Origin: Bisporella sp. PMI_857
Taxonomy: Eukaryota > Ascomycota > Leotiomycetes > Helotiales > Helotiaceae
Direction: 5' to 3'
DNA: 64,000 bases
NCBI GenBank assembly: GCA_021307315.1
Contig: JAJSPD010000014.1
Span: 372,001 to 436,000, forward strand
Made by a program: the position numbers and the translations under genes. The notes beneath the pieces were generated by a model, which saw only the letters and a program-made list of their open reading frames with translations, was not told where the DNA came from and did no database searches. Every line of letters starts with the position of its first letter. Position 1 is the stretch's first letter. This document shows, piece by piece, positions 57,746-64,000 of the stretch.

Positions 57746-58794
57746 ATGCGAGTAGAGGATCCGCACATGCCAACTACGCCTATTACAACCAGGTTTCCAG
57801 AAACCATCTACGAAGCATTCTACGAAGACTCTCTCCCTATCTTCCTCCTTATGTTTCTCATAATTGTCTGCATCACCCTCTTAACCTGGACGCTCCATCA
57901 CCAAGGAATCATCCGCTTCTCATTCTGCACACGCCGCCATCTCCCCATCGATCCAACCTATCCGCACCCCGACGGCCTCCTCTCCCTGACGCCTAACTGC
58001 TACTCGCCATCTCAAGCCCTGCATCACCTCATCTCCATCCTCACATACTTCCACGCCTGCCCCGACCGCCAAGACTGCGCTTCTCACTACAAAGCACACG
58101 AGCTATGGGATCTTAGTGTGCAAAAAGACTTGTTCGAGCTGGAGATGTTGAAACAGGAGAGAAGTATCCTGACTAGGTATTTCAATTACTTCAACCGCCT
58201 CTTCTTCAGCAGCGGCCTCCAGGAACAGAACTGCTCGCTGATATTTGTGCCCGAGAGTGATAAGCAGCATAAGGAATGCGTTGAAGTTGGGCTCTGGGGT
58301 GCCACTCAAATTGTTAATAATAAGAAGTGCAACATCCTAATTTATGAAATCGCAGAAGAAGACCCCGAGAAACGGGCGAGAGAGTATGTCGGCGTGCTGC
58401 TGCACGAGATGCTCCACGTTTTCTTTCACCTTTATACCTGTCACTGTCAAAAGTGTGATAGAAGGACGTATGAGACGAACGGGTACGGGCACGGGAAGCA
58501 ATGGCAGAGGGTACGTCATATTCCACTAATATCTTGAGGAGAGGGGAAGGACAGAGCTGATGAGCGAGTGGACAGGCGGCGAAACTGCTCGAGGTCTTCC
58601 TCGCATCCGAGCTGAACACCAACATCAACCTGATGCGGTACGCGTCCCTGGGACGAGAGATCGCCATTTCCGGAAAGTCATGGACTCCCCTCTCCGACGC
58701 AGAGCTCAAGCTCCTAGGGATGAAAAGGGGAAATGTGGAAAATTGGGGCAGGCATTACACCAAGCAAATAGAGCACGGAAAAACCATCTATTAA
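57746..58794 (+). CDS. SprT-like HExxH metalloprotein with an N-terminal membrane segment
   Basis: Two exons, 57746-58510 and 58576-58794; 327 aa. One hydrophobic segment at about residues 30-50 (PIFLLMFLIIVCITLLTW) precedes the soluble part. The zinc-site motif VGVLLHEMLHVFFH places HExxH at 220-224; the likely third ligand is His249 in GYGHGKQW. Between them a Cys cluster (CHCQKC, residues 232-237) is present. These are features of the SprT-like domain as found in fungal proteins. Exon 2 adds a helical C-terminus (AAKLLEVFLASELNTNINL, ELKLLGMKRGNVENWG). SprT/Spartan enzymes cut DNA-bound proteins; a membrane-tethered form would act elsewhere, so activity and role are open. Confidence 0.75.
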
Positions 58795-59773
58795 CCCACA
58801 TATCCCATGCCCCTTGCTTGATAGATACGCTCTAGATCCTTTAACCCTAAAATACCAAAACATTTAAACACCGAATGTATTCGTAAGGCCTCACCACCCA
58901 ATAATATACGGGCCCCAAAAGCATATCTATTCATAGCAATCGATCCAGCTCTCTCAGCACAAAGAAACCCACACTTCATTGTCTCCACCACTCCACCGCC
59001 GAACCACAACCCACGCCATTAACCAACCTCTTCTTCAAAGCCCTCTCTTTCAATTCCTTCTCAGCTATCACTCACTCAGGTGACCACAACCAAAATACGT
59101 GATATCGAAAACCTTCCAAGACCCCAGATCTCCATCCAGATGCTAAACTCCCCCCGTCCTCCCCCCCCAAAAAAGGTCTAGAACCGGGTACGTATCGCAG
59201 ATCCCCGAGATCTGGAAGATCTGCAAAATAATAAGTTCTCGACCACACGGTATCCATGGGGCTGAGACGTCCACATCCCGCTGCAGAAAACGACCTAAAA
59301 CCCAAGACATAAACACATCTAGGATGCCCTCATGTTCTAAAACGCACTCCCATTTTAAGAGAAAGGTCGATGGTTTCAGGAAAGGAGAAAAGGTCAGCGT
59401 GGTTTTACGCTGTGATGCGAGATGTTCGATGCGTATTAGTCTGATGTGGCAAGGATCAATGCTAAATAATAGAACAAAGTCATCACAGCATTCTAAGGCT
59501 AAGTTTTTATATTGTCGTTTCATTCATCTATCAGATATCTGGCTCCTTGAACCAGAGCGACGCCTCTGTGGGCTTTTATAATGACCAGAACGCCATAATA
59601 CAATCCAGCGCCAAATTTTACATGCAATGAGATCCATAAGGTATCTCTCCCTCAAACTCCAGTCCTGCCAGCCCGCCGTAAACAAATGCTGCAATAGATG
59701 CCCGCCCGCAATGCATGTAATTTTCAATGGTGTCTTCGTTGCTCACTGTATCCCCTTGTTGTATATATTGCAC
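58795..59773. other. Intergenic between convergent SprT-like and ELL genes
   Basis: 980 bp with no supported gene; a C run at about 59160-59168. Open frames here lack family features. Confidence 0.6.
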
Positions 59774-62020
59774 TCAGTTCTCGATGACCCCAGCCAAGAC
59801 TATGCGCTTCATCTCACTCAGTCTCTCGTGCATCTCCAACAGGTCTCGTTCCAAATCATAATCCCTACGTCCAAGCGCTGCAACCTTCCTATGTAAATCC
59901 TCGTACTTTGGGTAGAAAGAGCGGTATCTGCGTGCTACTTCCATGACTTCTGGCTTGAGGCTTCTAGAACTAGATGATGAGGATGATGACGTGACGGAAG
60001 AAGATTTTTGGTGACGCTTATGAATAGGCGAACGGCTGACTTTCAGTGGGGATGCTGATGCAGACGAGGTACGAGTTGAGGATTCGACGTCTGAAGCGTT
60101 GGTGGGAGGTGATGATGCCAATGGAGATGATTTTTGTGGCGAGGTACCTTTACTTTTGCGAGATTGGGTTGACGAGAACGTCGAGGAGGTTCGGTTGGAC
60201 GATTGGCTTGCATCTGAGGGCCGGCTGCTAGGGGGCTCCTTCTTCACCTTCTTGCTGAGAGGGATGCTAGAGTCGCTGGTATCGAGTTCGTCCTCACGAG
60301 AGCGCTTCAGGGGCTTGGAGGCCGGTCTCTGGGCGGGGGCCGGGGTGGCCACAGCCACAACATCATCCTCTTCGTCGGACTCGTTCACAAATTCGGACGA
60401 TAGAACCCTGCCCGATGGCTTCTCCGGCCTGGCAGCCTTCGCTTTGGGCTTCTCTGCAGGCTTATCCTTTGGCTTATCCTTTGGTTTGTCCTTTGGCTTG
60501 TCCTTTTTAACTGGAGCTGGTTTCTGAGCAGCTTTCGATGACTTTCCTAGTAGCCGCTTGGTCTGTGCCTCCTTCTCACTCAGCTTCTTCGCCTTTGTAG
60601 CTGATGGTTGTGGTGAGGCTCTCTGACTTCCATCCTCTCCAATTGGAGTGTCTCGACCAGAATCTTCAGCCTTCTGAACATGGATTTTCGGAGTCCTAAC
60701 ACTTCCACTTTCTGCTGCAGCAATTCGTCCTTGTAATTTGCTCAGCCATTTTCCTGTTCCTCGCTCGTTCTTCGGTAACAGCCTCTCCCACTCTGGTTCT
60801 GATTGTCCTAGTCGTAATTGATCATATGCCTTCGTCGCGTTGTCAATGGCTCGTTGCCGATCATCTGTAGACTCATAATCAAATGCCCAAACATCCAGCT
60901 CTCTATAAAACTTTCTTCTTAATTCCCACTCGCCATTCTTGATCTCGGCCACCTTATCCAGCGCTTGTGTGATATCATTGCTAGAGACACCCGTGATCTT
61001 CAAGCGCAATTCGTCTTCATGTAAGGGTTCTACCGCCAACAAATGTACTACAGGCCTTCTGGCATTCTTCGTATGCTCGGCTTGTTGCTGGGAGATCGGT
61101 GCTGAAGTTGGTCCGAGAGCTGGAGATGTCAAACCAGAAAGGGCTGGGCTTGAAGGTACAGATCGACTGGTGTTCTGCGACAAAAACTTGGACTTATTGG
61201 TGACCTTGCTTTGAGCTCCCCGCTTACCAGTGATGCTAGGTAGTCCAGACCCATCCTTGACAAAATTGATGCTACGGAAAGTCAGTTCGAGTTACTCCTC
61301 AGTCATTCTTTGTCACATACTTCTTCTCGGCCTTTTTCTGGCTTTCTGCAGCCAAAGAGTTCTTCAGATTTGCCAAGGCAGCATCTGCTCCAGCGGTCAA
61401 GGAAGAAGAGGATGTAGCAGCAGCCGTGGCCGTCTTCGCTGAGCTTGCAGTGGGGATCGCTTTCTTGGGCATGGCAAAACCCTTGAATCCAAACATAGCA
61501 GCGAATATTGCCGGATCATTGCTGTTCTCGACCTTAGTGATGCCCTTATGGATATTGGGTTGGAGGTGCTTTCGTGATGCCATGTTTTGGCTCGATGATG
61601 CTTCGGAAATGTTGGTGCTGCGGTAGAGTTCATGATGGAAAGGATCGTGGGAGAAGTTGAGATTTTGTACTTTGGCACCATAGTGCAAACTCTGGAGTTT
61701 GGTATTGTGGTTAGCAATCGTTCCTGGGACTACTAAAAAATATTCATTGCTATTGTCCCTCTCTCGTGTACTACCTGGGCTTGACGGATGAAGCCCCCCT
61801 GCCAATTGGCACAACCAAAGGTGAAGGCGAAGCTTACGGGATGGTCGCCCAACGACAATTCTATCTTCCCATTATTCCTCACACAATTTATCATTTGTTC
61901 TATCACATCGTCGCTCAGGGTAAGGCCGAAGGCTGTAGGGGCGGAAGCGTTAAGCTTGTTGGAGGGTTGGCGAGAGGTCTCGAAAGACACGCCAGACTCT
62001 GGAATCACAAGAGCAGGCAT
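59774..62020 (-). CDS. ell1: RNA polymerase II elongation factor ELL
   Basis: Three exons, 62020-61838, 61691-61321 and 61271-59774; 683 aa. The start at 62020 gives MPALVIPESGVSFETSRQ, then FGLTLSDDVIEQMINCVRNN and, across the first intron, DHPSLHYGAKVQNLNF, which match the N-terminal ELL domain of fungal proteins. A second conserved block, RRPVVHLLAVEPLHEDELRL, lies near 230. The C-terminal half is Ser/Lys-rich with a KPKD repeat (DKPKDKPKDKPKDKPAEK) and ends in an occludin/ELL-like helical region (RYRSFYPKYEDLHRKV, RRDYDLERDLLEMHERLSEM). ELL suppresses pausing of Pol II as part of elongation complexes (S. pombe Ell1-Eaf1). Confidence 0.85.
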
Positions 62021-62572
62021 ATTGAAGGTTTGGCGTACCAAAGAAGGTGTGAATTTGGTTGCTTTCGAGGAGATATCAGAATTGTTCTGGGTCTGGCAAG
62101 TGCCAAAGGAACAATGGCTATGGGTGATGCATCTGGGGCATTCAAGGAATCATTTGGCTGCGTGGATTGTTGTATGAATGGTAGTAGTGATGAGACGTTG
62201 GGGGTATACAGAGCAAGCAATGAGTACAAAGGAAAGAAAGAGAGATAATAGGGTTTGAGGTTTGAGTGAAGTGTTGTCAGCAGAGCTCTGAGATGAGCAA
62301 TACAGTCCAGCAGTAAAGCAGGAACAGTGAGTCCGGAGGATCTTTGTTTGAGATGATCACAGCGAGGCGTCCACTACTCAGCCAGGCGAACTTCCCAGTC
62401 AATGGCATGCTTGTCCATGGGGGGGGGGTGTGCCCAGGCTAGGGACGCTGGCTAGTGTACAGGGTGTCTGGGTCTGAGTAACAATGATGATTGGGGGGGA
62501 AGGGTAGTCTAAACCGATTTCAGTCAAGCTAGTGCTCGGGAGTGGGTGAGCTAGGATGAATCAGGCCACGGC

Positions 62573-62586
62573 GGGGGGGGGGGGGG
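62573..62586 (+). repeat. Poly-G tract (14 G)
   Basis: Uninterrupted run of 14 G on the plus strand within the ELL upstream region; length may vary or be a sequencing uncertainty. Confidence 0.8.
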
Positions 62587-63533
62587 AGTGTTGGTGGGAC
62601 TGGAAAGGCTCAGGGCTTCAGGGCCCCAGGGCAGGGTATCCAGCGTTGACAGGGCATCACATATCATTAATAAGCCTAAAGGGGCATCGTGAGCTGTAAA
62701 TAGACTTCCACTCGGTGGGGAGGGGGATAGAGGATGATAAATAATGGATGATAATGGTACAGTACAGCACAATAGAGTAGAGTAGGATATCTACCTCTCT
62801 GAGTTGATGCTGGTGATGATTATGAAAGGTTTACCAAAGTTAGTAACCAGCCTATAAGGATTCGTGATACCCAAACCCAAGCTCGGTGTATGACAGCACC
62901 TCCCCATTTTATACAACACATCACCATCCTTCCTCTGACTGCCCATCCGCCCGTTACTGTACTGGGTTGGGGGCAGCAGTGGAAGAAATCTTGGGCGGCC
63001 ATCCGGGCAACACAACCCAACCCAACGCAATGAAGAGCAGAGCAAAGCAAAGCCAGTCAGTGCCTATACTTATTTCCAGTCGGTACTGGATGGTCAGAAC
63101 ATGCACTGTAACACTGGCAGGGCACACCCCATTACCAGAAGCAGCAGGCGGGGGTTGTCTTCGCCTTAAGAGGGCATCAAAGGGGCAGCAAGTACTCTTG
63201 AGCAGCAAGCAGCATGTATCATTCCATTCTATAAAATAAATACATTACAAGTACGACCTGCATCCCCGCCGTGCGGATCGGGAACGGTGCCCTATTCTTC
63301 ATCCAGCGGTAGCTGAGTACACACACCCATCTCTCGCTATCATGCTGCGCGAGGTACCCTATTTCGCCCCATAGAGCGAGAATCGTCGTGTTCGGTGCGC
63401 TTACATATCAGAGCCAAGATGAAAGCAATAATCAAAACCCAAGGGAGATTTCGGAACCACGCTTTCTTTACTTGTGACAAGCCAGAGCTCAAACCCCACC
63501 TCCTCTAGCGATAGCGACAGCGAACAAAAGAAC

Positions 63534-63554
63534 CACACCAGACCAGACCAGACC
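63534..63554 (+). repeat. (CCAGA)n short tandem repeat
   Basis: About four consecutive CCAGA units (ACCAGACCAGACCAGACCAG) in non-coding DNA. Confidence 0.75.
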
Positions 63555-64000
63555 AGCGAAAAGATTAAATACACTGGACAGCTGGAGTTCGTCTGGACTC
63601 TTGCAATTCGCTAGCCGGTACCTGACGAATCCCTTCCGTGGATCAATAACAGGCACGGTACATAGTATAGTATGGTACAGGAAAGTCGAGGATGGCGGGG
63701 TTGTCAGGATGCAGGAAGTCCACGCCGGTCACATACTAGACCTCAATACCCACCAACTCAGAGTCAAGTGATCCTAAACCATCTGAACATCCTGAGTAAT
63801 TCCACCATCTGGCAGACAATAATAGACGCTGGATATTAATTGCGGAGGGGATGTACCCCATATTCCAGTATGATTGCCAATTATCCAGGCCATTTGAGAT
63901 GAGATAGATTAATTCGGTGAAGGAGACGGAGCAAATGGGAAGAGTAAGTAATGCCCAGATGAGTGACCCGCAATGTATCATCAGGCACAAAGCATAGCTC

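Larger units (their letters stand above)
62021..64000. other. Upstream region of ELL, no gene seen
   Basis: 2 kb of non-coding DNA up to the window end. It contains a 14-base G run (62573-62586), a shorter G run near 62420-62428 and a CCAGA tandem repeat. A minus-strand open frame at 63736-63990 has hydrophobic stretches but no recognised family; it might be an exon of a gene outside the window, with no support. Confidence 0.5.

Noticed and set aside
63736..63990. 84-codon hydrophobic minus-strand open frame near the window end
   Set aside because: No recognised family and no visible start or splice context; could only be judged with sequence beyond the window.
1..64000. tRNA, rRNA or CRISPR features
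   Set aside because: No cloverleaf-type B-box with matching arms, no rRNA-like conserved blocks and no regularly spaced direct repeats were noticed on reading; a tRNAscan-type search would be needed to be sure about tRNAs.

Overview
The window comes from a filamentous ascomycete (Pezizomycotina; Leotiomycetes is plausible but not proven). Most genes are split by 45-80 nt introns with GTNNGT donors and CTAAC/CTGAC-like branch sites. Neighbours lie on alternating strands, and the products (lipin, TOA1, Cdc20, MRD1, MCR1, LC8, ELL) are standard fungal proteins. No virus, CRISPR array or intact transposon was seen. Exon boundaries were worked out by hand from splice consensus, reading-frame phase and family knowledge; in every model below the exon lengths sum to an intact frame.

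Region 1 (1-10.6 kb) is a compact metabolic group: an NmrA-like protein (5' end cut by the window), a DUF3500 protein, a TfdB-type phenol monooxygenase, a class III CoA-transferase with a likely mitochondrial leader, a carboxymuconolactone-decarboxylase/AhpD-like protein and a mitochondrial dicarboxylate-type carrier. Each visible promoter region contains GTGGGG/CCCCAC elements that fit the CreA carbon-repression consensus SYGGRG, so this may be a carbon-repressible catabolic cluster. 10.6-12.7 kb holds decayed fragments (TPR type, DUF6594-like), followed by a secreted tannase/feruloyl esterase.

Region 2 (16.1-33.6 kb) is a housekeeping block: lipin (Ned1/Pah1), a large fibronectin-III coiled-coil protein, TFIIA large subunit, Cdc20, and a Kelch-BTB protein resembling Ral2.

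Region 3 (33.6-45.2 kb) is gene-poor, AT-rich and accessory in character: a frameshifted pseudogene of a secreted protein family, unassigned degenerate sequence, a secreted VAO-type flavin oxidase and an UNC93-like membrane protein. A GC-rich single-exon RING protein follows at 46-47 kb.

Region 4 (47.7-62 kb) returns to conserved genes: a TEA/ATTS transcription factor, MRD1, dynein light chain LC8 made of micro-exons, mitochondrial NADH-cytochrome b5 reductase, a membrane-anchored SprT-like HExxH protein, and the Pol II elongation factor ELL. The last 2 kb are non-coding with homopolymer and short tandem repeats.

Points worth attention are two GC-AG introns whose use is forced by frame (NmrA-like and TEA genes), the shared promoter motif of region 1, a long open-frame intron in TOA1, and several gene relics.
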